A program made the position numbers and the translations under genes. Positions 8,578-17,401 of a stretch of 32,606 nucleotides of DNA are shown piece by piece. Source of the DNA: Trueperaceae bacterium (lineage in GTDB: Bacteria > Deinococcota > Deinococci > Deinococcales > Trueperaceae); contig JAABRX010000039.1 of the NCBI GenBank assembly GCA_011390675.1, positions 1 through 32,606 on the forward strand. Direction: 5' to 3'. The notes beneath the pieces were generated by a model. The model saw only the letters and a program-made list of their open reading frames with translations, was not told the origin of the DNA and ran no database searches. The first letter of the stretch is position 1. Each line of letters opens with the position of its first letter.

Positions 8578-9237
8578 CTACCCGCTAGCGCCCTCACGAA
8601 AGCGATCGAGCGCTTCGGTCGAACCGATCACCACGAGGATGTCGCCCTCTTCGACCTCGAAGTCGGCCTTGGGGCCCACCGTCAGCGCGTCGCCGCGCTC
8701 GATCGCCACGACCTGGATGGCGAACCGATTGGGCAGGCGCAGGTGCGCGAGGCTCCCCACGAGCTTCGGACCGGCGACGAACTCGAGCACGCCGTGGGCG
8801 TCGCCGAGCGCGAAGGCATCGACGAGCGCCGGCGTCACCAACTGCTGCGCCAAGCGCTCGCCCATGTCGTGCTCGGGTCGGACCACGTGGTCGGCGCCGA
8901 CCTTCGTGAGGACCTCGGCCGCGCGCGTCGAGCCGGCCTTCGCGACGATGTGCTGCGCCCCGAGTTCCTTGGCGGCCGCGGTCGCGAGAACCGAAGCCTC
9001 GAACGAATCGCCGATCGCGATCACGACCGCGTCGAAGTTCGACACCCCCACCTTGGACAGCTCCGCCTCGCTGGCCGCGTCGAGCACCAGCGCATGGGTG
9101 GCGTGCGCCATGACGTCCTCGAGCGGCCCCTCACGACGGTCGACGATCACGACCTCGTGGCCGAGCTCGAACAGCGTGCGGGCGAGCGCGCCGCCGAAGC
9201 GGCCCGCGCCCACGACCAGGTACGACCGAACCTTCAT
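8578..9237 (-). CDS. ktrA: Potassium uptake regulatory subunit, TrkA-N/TrkA-C (KtrA-like)
   Basis: 219 aa; Rossmann motif VVGAGRFGGALARTL; RCK_C region at the C-terminus; downstream of a KtrB/TrkH-type gene; strong RBS aaggagg. Confidence 0.93.
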   Translation of the reverse strand: MKVRSYLVVGAGRFGGALARTLFELGHEVVIVDRREGPLEDVMAHATHALVLDAASEAELSKVGVSNFDAVVIAIGDSFEASVLATAAAKELGAQHIVAKAGSTRAAEVLTKVGADHVVRPEHDMGERLAQQLVTPALVDAFALGDAHGVLEFVAGPKLVGSLAHLRLPNRFAIQVVAIERGDALTVGPKADFEVEEGDILVVIGSTEALDRFREGASG

Positions 9238-9262
9238 CGCGCCTCCTTCGGTCGCCGCCCGC

Positions 9263-10669
9263 TCATCCGACGACCACGTCCTCCCGAGGGTACCGGCGCA
9301 CGCGGTCCAACGGCACCGCAGCGACCGCGAGCCCCACCGTCAATAGCCCGACGCGCCCGATCACCATCAGCAGGACGACCACCACGCGTCCCAGATCGGA
9401 AAGCGCGCCGGTCGCCCCCATCGACAGGCCTACGGTCCCGAACGCCGACATCGCCTCGAACGCGAGCGCCCCGAAGGGCACGTCCGGGTCGGTGGCCGTG
9501 AGCAGCAGGATCGCCACGGCCAAGATCCCCACCGCCCCCGTCGCCAACGCCGCCGCACGGACCACCAGCGCGCCGCCGAGGGTCCGGCCGAACGCCACCG
9601 GATCGCCGCGGCCGCGCGCGACGGCCACCGCCGTGAGGACGAGCACGGCTGCGGTGGTGGTCTTGATCCCACCGGCCGTCGAACCCGGGTTCCCACCGAT
9701 GAACATCAGCAGCGCCGTCCACGCCTGCCCGGCGGGCGACATGGCGCCGACGTCGATCACGTTGAAGCCTGCCGTGCGCGGCGTGAGCCCCTGGAACGCG
9801 GCTGCGAGCCAGCGTGCACCCACTGGGAGCGCGCCCAACGTCTCCGGGTTGCGCCACTCGAAGGCGGCGATGCCCACCACCCCTGCGACGACCAGCACCG
9901 CGGTCGTCGCGAGCGCGAGCCGGCTGTGGAGGGTGAGCGGGGTTCTCGGCCGCGCTGCCCGGCCCGCCGCCGTGCGCCGCGAACGCTTCGCCCGATAGGC
10001 GACCACGACGTCGGTGGTGACGACCAGCCCGAGGCCGCCGGCGACGAACAGCGCCGCGACCACCCCCGCGACCCACGGGTCGCCCACGTACGACTCGAGG
10101 CTGTTGGCGAACAACGAGAAGCCGGCGTTGTTCCAAGCGCTCACCGCGTGGAAGACGGCCTGCCAGGCGCCGGCGGCAAGGCCGTGGTCCCGCGCGAACG
10201 CGGGCCACAGGGCCAGCGCGCCGACGAGCTCGATCGCCGTCGTCACGAGCAGCAGGCCGCGCACGAAGCGCACCACCCCGCCCACCTCCAGGCGGCTGGT
10301 CTGCACCTGCAGGCCCAAGCGCTCGACGACGCCCAACCGTCGCCCGAGCGTCAGGGCCACGAGCGCACCGACCGACAGCACGCCCAGCCCACCCGCCTTG
10401 ATCAGCAGCACCAGCACGGCCTGGCCGAACGGCGACAGCGCCGTACCGGGATCGACCACGATCAAGCCGGTCACGCACACCGCGCTGGTCGCCATGAAGA
10501 GCGCGTCCGAGAGGCTCAGGCTCACCCCGGGCGCATGCGCGATCGGCAGCGCGAGCAGCAGCGTGCCGACCGCGATGGCGGTGAGGAACCCTCCGAGCAC
10601 CGCTTGGGGCGGACGCGGCGAACGCGATCGGCGAGCGCGGGGCGGGAAGCGGGTCGCGAATCGAGTCAC
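9263..10669 (-). CDS. ktrB: TrkH/KtrB family potassium transporter
   Basis: 468 aa; multiple TM segments; filter-like motifs VTGLIVVDPGTALSPFGQ, NNAGFSL, TAGFNVIDVG, GNPGSTAGGIKTTT, FGTVGLSMG. GTG start overlaps the preceding stop. Confidence 0.92.
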   Translation of the reverse strand: MTRFATRFPPRARRSRSPRPPQAVLGGFLTAIAVGTLLLALPIAHAPGVSLSLSDALFMATSAVCVTGLIVVDPGTALSPFGQAVLVLLIKAGGLGVLSVGALVALTLGRRLGVVERLGLQVQTSRLEVGGVVRFVRGLLLVTTAIELVGALALWPAFARDHGLAAGAWQAVFHAVSAWNNAGFSLFANSLESYVGDPWVAGVVAALFVAGGLGLVVTTDVVVAYRAKRSRRTAAGRAARPRTPLTLHSRLALATTAVLVVAGVVGIAAFEWRNPETLGALPVGARWLAAAFQGLTPRTAGFNVIDVGAMSPAGQAWTALLMFIGGNPGSTAGGIKTTTAAVLVLTAVAVARGRGDPVAFGRTLGGALVVRAAALATGAVGILAVAILLLTATDPDVPFGALAFEAMSAFGTVGLSMGATGALSDLGRVVVVLLMVIGRVGLLTVGLAVAAVPLDRVRRYPREDVVVG

Positions 10670-12096
10670 GTCGGAACTACGCTACGCCCGTCCAGGCCGC
10701 CCTCCGTCGAGAAGCGCCACACCTGGGTGGCGAGCCGCGCGACCAGCCTGCGGTCGTGGCTGGCGATCAGCAGCGTGCCCGGGAACCCCTCGAGGAGCGC
10801 CTCGAGCGCCTCGACCGCCCGCACGTCGAGGTGGTGGGTCGGCTCGTCGAGCACCAGCAGGTGCGCGTCCGCGACGGCGACGCAGGCGAGCGTCAGCCGC
10901 CGCCGCTCGCCGCCCGAGAGCTCGTCGACGGGTCGGTCGGGCGCGGAGGGGATGCCGGCCTCGGCGGTCGCACGCCAAACGTCGGCGGGCCGCACGTCGG
11001 ATCGGACGCTGCGCAGCACGTCGCCGACCGTGCCCGCACCGGACCCTCGTGCGCGCGTCCACGGCTCGGCGACTTGATCGACGTGCGCCACCGCCAAGCC
11101 GACCCCGAGCCGTACGGAGCCCGCGTCCGGCGCGCGCCGGCCGGTCAGCACGTCGAGGAGCGTGCTCTTGCCGGCGCCGTTGGGGCCCACCAGCGCCACC
11201 CGGTCGCCGCGGCGCACGTACAGGTCGAGGCCGGCGACCAGCGTACGGCCGCCGCGCCGCACCACCAGGTCGTGCGCGGTGACCACCTCCAGCGGCCCCC
11301 GATCCGCGGGGCGCGCGACGAAGCCGAGCCGACGCCGGTCCTCGTACGGCTTGGCGACGGGCGGCTCGCGCTCGAGTCGCGCCCGCATGGCGCGGGTGCG
11401 GCGCGCCAGCGTGTTCGAGGCCGACTCCGCGCGGTTCTTCGCCAAGAGCTTGGACGTGCCGTCGGCGTAGCGCGGGTCGAACGTGCCGACGCTGCGGGCA
11501 CGCGACCCTTCGCGCTGGACCGCGCCCGCCAGGCTCGCCCGGCGCGCCGTGTCGGCCCGGTGCCGGCGCACCCCCGCCGCGTCGGCGGCGGCGCGGCGCG
11601 CGATCGCCTCGGCGTACGCGCCCGCGTCGATCCGCAGCGCGCCGCGCTCCAAGAACGCGACGTCGGTCGCCACCGCGTCGAGGAACGCCCGGTCGTGGGC
11701 GACGAACAGCACCGCGGCGTCGCTCGCGATCAGCCACGCCTCGAACCAGGCGAGCGCCTCGCCGTCCAGGTGGTGCGTGGGCTCGTCGAGCAGCAGTACA
11801 TCGGCCCCAGACGCGCTCAACGCTTCGAGGCGGCGGCGCTGGTGCTCGCCGCCCGAGCCGGGCGGTCCGTCGTCCGGCAGCATCTGGTCGAGGTGGCCGA
11901 CGCGACCCTCGCGGTGCACGCGCCCACGGTCCGGCACGCAGAGCCCGGCCGCCACCCGCAGGAGCGTCGACTTGCCGGCGCCGTTCTCACCCACCAGGGC
12001 GAGACGCTGGCCAGCGTGAAGGTGAAGGAGGACGTCGTCGAAGAGCGTGCGGTCGCCGAGGTCGACGCCGACGCCCGAGAGGCGCAGGGAGGGCAT
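10666..12096 (-). CDS. ABC-F family ATP-binding protein (two NBDs)
   Basis: 476 aa; two Walker A (GENGAGKST, GPNGAGKST), two signatures (GSGGEHQRRRL, LSGGERRRL), two Walker B followed by THHLD; no TM domain. Confidence 0.92.
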   Translation of the reverse strand: MPSLRLSGVGVDLGDRTLFDDVLLHLHAGQRLALVGENGAGKSTLLRVAAGLCVPDRGRVHREGRVGHLDQMLPDDGPPGSGGEHQRRRLEALSASGADVLLLDEPTHHLDGEALAWFEAWLIASDAAVLFVAHDRAFLDAVATDVAFLERGALRIDAGAYAEAIARRAAADAAGVRRHRADTARRASLAGAVQREGSRARSVGTFDPRYADGTSKLLAKNRAESASNTLARRTRAMRARLEREPPVAKPYEDRRRLGFVARPADRGPLEVVTAHDLVVRRGGRTLVAGLDLYVRRGDRVALVGPNGAGKSTLLDVLTGRRAPDAGSVRLGVGLAVAHVDQVAEPWTRARGSGAGTVGDVLRSVRSDVRPADVWRATAEAGIPSAPDRPVDELSGGERRRLTLACVAVADAHLLVLDEPTHHLDVRAVEALEALLEGFPGTLLIASHDRRLVARLATQVWRFSTEGGLDGRSVVPT

Positions 12097-12395
12097 GAGG
12101 GCTCCGGCCCCGTGCGGGGCGGCACCAGGATCCGTCGTGTCCGCTACGCCGCCCTGGGGCAGCGCGACGGACGGTCGGTCAGCGGTGGGTGCGTCGGAGC
12201 GTGGGTTCCATGGTCGGGTACCGCCGCGAGCGCGGACGGGAGGGGCCCCCGGAAACCGGGTCGGGCCACGCGAAATCTAGCGCGGCACGGCGCCGGCGTC
12301 AAGCGCACGCATGGGTTCAGGACCCGCGCCCAGGACCGCGCGGCCACGATCGCGGTAGGCGTCGCGCGCACCGGGCGTCCGCGCCACCCTGAGCC

Positions 12396-14870
12396 ATGGC
12401 CGACGGTTCCACGCACCGCTGGTGGCACGCCCCGGGCCCGTGGATCGCCCAGGTCGAGGCTCCACCCACGGCCGCCGCGGCGCCGCTCGACGTGTGGACG
12501 CTGCTGCTCGGCGGCGAACCGACGATGCCGCTGGGGACCTCCTCGCGATGGGCGCCAGTGCCGAGCCACCGGCTTGGGCGACGACCTCGCGCTCGGCGCG
12601 TCCTCGCCCCCACCGTCGAGGGCGCGCTGGCGTGGGCGCGCGGCGAGCTCGAGGCGCTCACGTCCGCCGCCGACGATCGCGAAGACGCGCGCGACGGCGC
12701 ACCTCCCAGCGTCGCGTTCCGGGTGCGCGGCGACCGGCGGGTGCGTTGGCGAGCGCACACCGTCCGCGACGTGCGCGACGCGGCGCGCGCCGTCGCGGGT
12801 TGGGACGGTGCACCGAGCGCTCCGCACGCGACGCCCGTCGCGACCACGGAACCCAAGGGCGTGCCCGCCCTGACCGCTGCGCAGCGCGCGGTGGTGGAGC
12901 ACGACGGCGGCCGCGCCGTCGTGCTCGCGGTGGCCGGCGCCGGCAAGACCACGACCATGGTCGCGCGCGTGCGCCACCGCGTGGCCACCGGACGCTGCGA
13001 CCCGGCGGCCACCCTCGTCGTCAGCTTCTCGCGCGCGGCGGTCGCGGCCGTGCGCGCCAAACTCGACGCCGACCCGATCACCGCGGCGGTCGAGGCGCGC
13101 ACCTTCCACGCCCTCGCGCACCGGCTCCTGGCGCTCGGCACCGACCGGACGGGGGCCGGGCCGGCGGCGGACGACGTCGTCTCGGCGATCGTGCGCATCG
13201 CACGCCGCGAGGCCGTCGACCGCGACCCCGACCTGGCGGACGCCTGGCAGGCTGCCGACCTCGCCGCGTTCACGGCCTACCGAGGCCGAGCGCTGGCGCG
13301 GCTCGAGCTCCCCGGCCTGGCGACGCGCGCGCTGCCACCATCGGCGATCGCCGAGGCGCGCCCACCACCGCCCGACCCCGAACACCCGGCCCACCCGGCG
13401 CTCCTCGAGGACTTCGAACGGGTGCGGGCCGCGCGCGGCTGGATGGACCACGACCAGCTGTTGGTCGAGGCGTGGCTGGCCGTGCACGGCGACCCGGCCA
13501 TCGTGGCGGGCGCGCGCGGTCGGTGGCGAACCTGGCTCATCGACGAGGCGCAGGACCTGAACGCGGTGCAGCTCGCGCTCCTCGAGCGTCTGACCTTCGG
13601 ACGCGACGACGTCGTCCTCGTAGGCGACGACGACCAGGCGATCTATGGGTTCCGCGGCTCGACGCCCGGCCTGCTCCGCGGCTACGCGGCCGAGCACCGC
13701 GCGCGCGTCCTCGTGCTCGACGAGGCGTTCCGGTCGCGGGCCGAGCCACTGGCGATCGCCGCGTCCTTGATGGCGCACGCAGGTGCCACCGGCGGCCCCG
13801 AACGCGCGCACGTCCGACCGCGCGCGGTGCGCGGACCCGGCGGCGCCTTGACGCTCGACGTCGCCAGCGGACCGGACGGCGAAGCGCGCGCCCTGCTCGC
13901 GCGGGCGTGCACCCACCATGGTGCGGGCGGCGCGTGGCGCGACCAGGTGGTGCTGCTGCGGCGCTTCGATCAAGCGCCCGCCCTGGAGCGGGCCGCGGCG
14001 CGCCTGGGGGTGCCGCTGCGGCTCGAGGGGGTGGCGCCGCTCGTGCGGCACCCCGAGGTCGTCGCCGCCTGGGCCGGAGTAGCGCTGGCGCTGGGCGCGC
14101 TGCACGACGCACCGCCGGCGACCCGCGAACGGGCCTGGCGCCGCTGGTTGCTGGGGCCCGGCGCCCAGACGCGCCCCGCCGCGCTCGCCACGGCGCGGGC
14201 GCTCGCCGGCAGCCCGGGTCCCGGTGCCCGCGCCTGGCGCACGCACGCGCCGCGCGGGGCCGACCCCGCCGTCGGCGAGCGGCTGGCGGCGATCGCGGCG
14301 GTCGCCGAGGACGCGGCCCGAGCGCTGAGCGCGGCCGGCACCGACCCGCGCAGGTGGCCCGCCGGTCCTGGACTGCGGCTGCGCGCGGCGCTCGACCTGC
14401 TCGGCGACGCCGGACCCACGCCCGCGGCCACGGCGTACGAAGCATGGCGCAGGACGGTTCGCGCCCGCGCACCGGACGACGCGCTCCTCGTGACCAGCGT
14501 CCACCGCGCCAAGGGGCTCGAGTGGCCGGTCGTCCACGTGCCGGGCATGACGGCGGGCGTGTTCCCGACGGGCTCGGACCCCGAGGAGCGCCGGCTGGCC
14601 TACGTCGCCTGGACCCGCGCGCGCGACGCGCTGCACCTCTACCGCGACGGCCTTCGCCCGCCCTCGCCGTTCCTGGCCGACGGGGACGTCGCCGACGTGA
14701 TCGCGCTGGCGCTCGACCTGGCGCACGTGAGCTCGGACCCGAGGAGCCAAGCGGGACCGGAGCGCCTCGCGGCGGCGTGGGCACGGCGCGAAGCGGCCGC
14801 GCGCTTCGGCTCCCGGGTCGGCTCCGGCGCAGCGCGGACGGCACCGGGAACGCCGTCGGGCGCGCGGTAG
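12396..14870 (+). CDS. UvrD/PcrA-like superfamily 1 DNA helicase
   Basis: 824 aa; LTAAQRAVVEHDGGRAVVLAVAGAGKTTTMVARV; WLIDEAQDLNAVQLALL; VGDDDQAIYGFRGS; LDEAFRS; VTSVHRAKGLEWPVVHVPGM; RRLAYVAWTRARDALHLY. Confidence 0.93.
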   Translation: MADGSTHRWWHAPGPWIAQVEAPPTAAAAPLDVWTLLLGGEPTMPLGTSSRWAPVPSHRLGRRPRARRVLAPTVEGALAWARGELEALTSAADDREDARDGAPPSVAFRVRGDRRVRWRAHTVRDVRDAARAVAGWDGAPSAPHATPVATTEPKGVPALTAAQRAVVEHDGGRAVVLAVAGAGKTTTMVARVRHRVATGRCDPAATLVVSFSRAAVAAVRAKLDADPITAAVEARTFHALAHRLLALGTDRTGAGPAADDVVSAIVRIARREAVDRDPDLADAWQAADLAAFTAYRGRALARLELPGLATRALPPSAIAEARPPPPDPEHPAHPALLEDFERVRAARGWMDHDQLLVEAWLAVHGDPAIVAGARGRWRTWLIDEAQDLNAVQLALLERLTFGRDDVVLVGDDDQAIYGFRGSTPGLLRGYAAEHRARVLVLDEAFRSRAEPLAIAASLMAHAGATGGPERAHVRPRAVRGPGGALTLDVASGPDGEARALLARACTHHGAGGAWRDQVVLLRRFDQAPALERAAARLGVPLRLEGVAPLVRHPEVVAAWAGVALALGALHDAPPATRERAWRRWLLGPGAQTRPAALATARALAGSPGPGARAWRTHAPRGADPAVGERLAAIAAVAEDAARALSAAGTDPRRWPAGPGLRLRAALDLLGDAGPTPAATAYEAWRRTVRARAPDDALLVTSVHRAKGLEWPVVHVPGMTAGVFPTGSDPEERRLAYVAWTRARDALHLYRDGLRPPSPFLADGDVADVIALALDLAHVSSDPRSQAGPERLAAAWARREAAARFGSRVGSGAARTAPGTPSGAR

Positions 14871-14873
14871 ACT
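14868..14873 (+). promoter_or_regulatory. Candidate -10 box TAGACT overlapping the helicase stop codon, upstream of yojF
   Basis: tagact at 14868-14873; 51 nt before the yojF TTG start; -35 is weak. Confidence 0.25.
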
Positions 14874-14924
14874 GCCGCGACGCGCGGCGTGCCCCACGCA
14901 CCGACCGCGCCCAGGAGGCCCCCG

Positions 14925-15278
14925 TTGCGACCCATCGACCGCGAAGCCGTGCAGGGCGAGCTCGATCGCCGGCTCGGCCGGACCGTGTACCTGCACCTCG
15001 AGACGACGACCGGCTCCTACACGGCGCTCGGTCCCGAGAAGAAGCCCCCCGTGATCGCGTTCGTGCGCAACGCCCAGGTCACGTACCAGCGCGGCTCGGT
15101 GACCGGCCCGGGCCCGTATCGGGTCGGCCTCAAGCTCGACGGCGGCTGGGTGTACGCCGACGGCCTGACCGACTTCGAGGTGAGCGAGCGCGACGAGCTC
15201 CTGCTCGCCGGCCTCGACCCCGAGGGCCAACTGACCGTCGCCCTGCAGCTCTCCGAGACCCCCTTCCGGGAGGCGTGA
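14925..15278 (+). CDS. yojF: YojF family protein (DUF1806)
   Basis: 117 aa from TTG start with aggagg RBS 6 nt upstream; (M)RPIDREAVQGELDRRLGRTVYLHLETTTGSYTAL...VIAFVRNAQVTYQRGSVTGPGPYRVGLKLDGGWVYADGLTDFEV...LTVALQLSETPF matches the remembered Bacillus YojF pattern; directly upstream of a BshB2-like gene, as in Bacillus. Confidence 0.85.
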   Translation: MRPIDREAVQGELDRRLGRTVYLHLETTTGSYTALGPEKKPPVIAFVRNAQVTYQRGSVTGPGPYRVGLKLDGGWVYADGLTDFEVSERDELLLAGLDPEGQLTVALQLSETPFREA

Positions 15279-16015
15279 CCGTGCCCGAACCGATCCCCTT
15301 CGTCCACGCGGACGAGCGCGCCCTGCTCGTCGTGCTGCCGCACCCCGACGACGAGACCTTCTCGTCGGGTGGCACCCTCTCGGCCTGCGCCGACGCCGGC
15401 GTCCGCACCCTCTACCTGTGCGGCACCTACGGCGACATGGGGCGCCGCATGGGGCGTCCCGCCTTCGCCAACCGCGAGTCGCTGCGCGACGTGCGCGAGC
15501 GCGAGCTGGCCGACGCCTGCGCGGTCATCGGCTGCGAGGTGCGGATCATGGGCCTGCGCGACAAGTGCGTCGAGTTCGAGGACCCGCACGTGGTCGCGCG
15601 CCGCATCCGGTCGGTGATCGACGAGCTACGGCCCAGCACGGTGATCACCTTCTACCCAGGGTTCGGCGTCCATCCCGACCACGACGCTTTGGGTTGGTTC
15701 ACGCAGCTCGCGGTGCGCGGCGTCGCGGCGGACGCGCGCCCGCGGCTGCTCGCCGTCGCCGTGGGCGACGCGGAGCAGAACCGCAAGGCGCTCGGCGAGC
15801 CCGACGTGGTGTCGAACATCGCCGCGACGCAGCAGCGCAAGATCGACGCGCTCAAGGCGCACCGGAGCCAGACCGAGAACATGTTCCTGCGCTGGGAAGA
15901 AGACCGCGAGACGGACGACCAGGAGAAGGCGTTCCGCGAGCGCATGCTCGGCGGCGAGCGGTACTACCTCCTCGACCCCGACCTCGTCACCGACTACGAG
16001 CGCCGGCACGCGTGA
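15275..16015 (+). CDS. bshB2: Bacillithiol biosynthesis deacetylase BshB2-like (LmbE/PIG-L family)
   Basis: 246 aa; PHPDDETFSSGGTL metal-binding motif; YLCGTYGDMGRRMG; YPGFGVHPDHDALG; GTGA overlap with yojF (alternative GTG at 15281). Confidence 0.87.
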   Translation: MTVPEPIPFVHADERALLVVLPHPDDETFSSGGTLSACADAGVRTLYLCGTYGDMGRRMGRPAFANRESLRDVRERELADACAVIGCEVRIMGLRDKCVEFEDPHVVARRIRSVIDELRPSTVITFYPGFGVHPDHDALGWFTQLAVRGVAADARPRLLAVAVGDAEQNRKALGEPDVVSNIAATQQRKIDALKAHRSQTENMFLRWEEDRETDDQEKAFRERMLGGERYYLLDPDLVTDYERRHA

Positions 16016-17379
16016 GCGCGGACCCGCGCCTGCTGCCCGACGACCTGCGCGCGCGGTACCGCGACCTGCTCGCGCGCTGGGTGGCGCTCCCATCGGTCGC
16101 CGCCGAAGGGCGGGCTCAGGACCAGACCGCCGAGGCCGTCGCCACCGAACTGCGCGCCCTGGGTCTGGACGTCGCCGTCCACGCGACCGCCGGTGCGCCC
16201 GTGGTCTTCGCCGAGCGACGCGTCCCCGGCGCGCCCACCGTGCTCTTCTACAACCACTACGACGTGCAACCGGCCGATCCGGTCGAGCTCTGGACCTCCG
16301 ATCCGTTCGAGCTCGCCGAGCGCGACGGCAAGCTCTTCGGTCGCGGCGCCACCGACGACAAGGGGCAGCTCGCATCGCGCGTCGTGGCGCTCGAGTGGTT
16401 GAAGCGCCGCCACGGCGGCGCGCTCCCGGTGGGCGTCGTGTTCGTCGTCGAAGGCGAGGAGGAGGTCGGCAGCCCCAACATGGGCGCGTACGTCGACGCG
16501 CACCGCGAGCGCCTCCAGGCCGACGCGTGCGTGTGGGAGTTCGGCGGCGTCGACGCCCACGACCGGCCCCAGTTGATCTGCGGGCTCAAGGGCATCGTGT
16601 CGATCGACCTGACCGTGCGCACCGGTGCGTACGACCAGCACTCCGGCCTCGGCCCGGTCGTGCCCAACGCGGCGTGGCGGATGGCGGCCGCGGTCGCCAG
16701 CCTGCGCGACGCCGAAGGGCGCGCGCTCGTGGACGGCTTCTACGACCGCGTGCGGCCGGCCACCGACGCGGAGGCCGCGTACGTCGCGAACGCGCCGCGC
16801 GAGGACGACGTGGTCGCCGCGAACGTCGGCGTCGAGCGCTTCCTGGGCGGCGCCACCGGCGCGGAGTGGCATCGGCGGCTCCAGCTGGAGCCGGTGATCA
16901 ACGTCAACGGCATCCACTCCGGGTACGGCGGGCCGGGGATGAAGACCGTGCTGCCGGTCGCCGCGATGGCCAAGCTCGACGTGCGCCTGGTGCCCGATCA
17001 GGACCCCCATGAGATCCTCGGTCTCATCCGCGCCCACCTCGACCGCCACGGCTTCGGCGACGTGGCGTCGACGCTCGCGGAGCGCCCCGAGCACCCGTCG
17101 CGCGTCGACCCCACCCATCCGTGGGTTCGGCACGCGGCGGCGGCGCTCGAGGAGGCGTACGGCACGCCCGCGGTCGTCACGGTGAGCTCGGGCGGCTCCG
17201 GGCCGCTGCATCCGTTCGCCGACGTGCTCGGGTTGCCGGTCGTGATGATCGGCGTCGGCCACGCCCAGGGACGCGCGCACGCACCGGACGAGAACGTCCG
17301 CTGGGTCGACGTCGAGCGCGGCACGTACGCGACCGTCCGCTTGATCGAGCGCTGGGCCGGGGTCGAACCGCAGGGTTGA
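16012..17379 (+). CDS. M20 family metallopeptidase / dipeptidase
   Basis: 455 aa from GTG; YNHYDVQPADPVELWTSDPFEL, GRGATDDKGQLASRV, VEGEEEVGSPNM, HSGLGPVVPNAAWRM; GTGA overlap with bshB2. Confidence 0.92.
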   Translation: MSADPRLLPDDLRARYRDLLARWVALPSVAAEGRAQDQTAEAVATELRALGLDVAVHATAGAPVVFAERRVPGAPTVLFYNHYDVQPADPVELWTSDPFELAERDGKLFGRGATDDKGQLASRVVALEWLKRRHGGALPVGVVFVVEGEEEVGSPNMGAYVDAHRERLQADACVWEFGGVDAHDRPQLICGLKGIVSIDLTVRTGAYDQHSGLGPVVPNAAWRMAAAVASLRDAEGRALVDGFYDRVRPATDAEAAYVANAPREDDVVAANVGVERFLGGATGAEWHRRLQLEPVINVNGIHSGYGGPGMKTVLPVAAMAKLDVRLVPDQDPHEILGLIRAHLDRHGFGDVASTLAERPEHPSRVDPTHPWVRHAAAALEEAYGTPAVVTVSSGGSGPLHPFADVLGLPVVMIGVGHAQGRAHAPDENVRWVDVERGTYATVRLIERWAGVEPQG

Positions 17380-17401
17380 GCGCCGCTGCGGGCGCGGGCG
17401 A

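Noticed and set aside
4741-9501. 1586-aa plus-strand ORF
   Set aside because: Low-complexity Arg/Gly-rich product, overlapping the SARP gene out of frame and ktrA antisense; shadow ORF.
12144-15230. 1028-aa minus-strand ORF
   Set aside because: Antisense to the helicase and yojF; composition-driven open frame.
12422-16015. 1197-aa plus-strand ORF apparently fusing to BshB2
   Set aside because: Only the last ~246 residues (from GTG 15275) are BshB2; the upstream part is out-of-frame helicase.
15418-17379. 653-aa ORF extending upstream of the M20 peptidase
   Set aside because: N-terminal part is out-of-frame BshB2 sequence; the M20 fold starts at the GTG at 16012.
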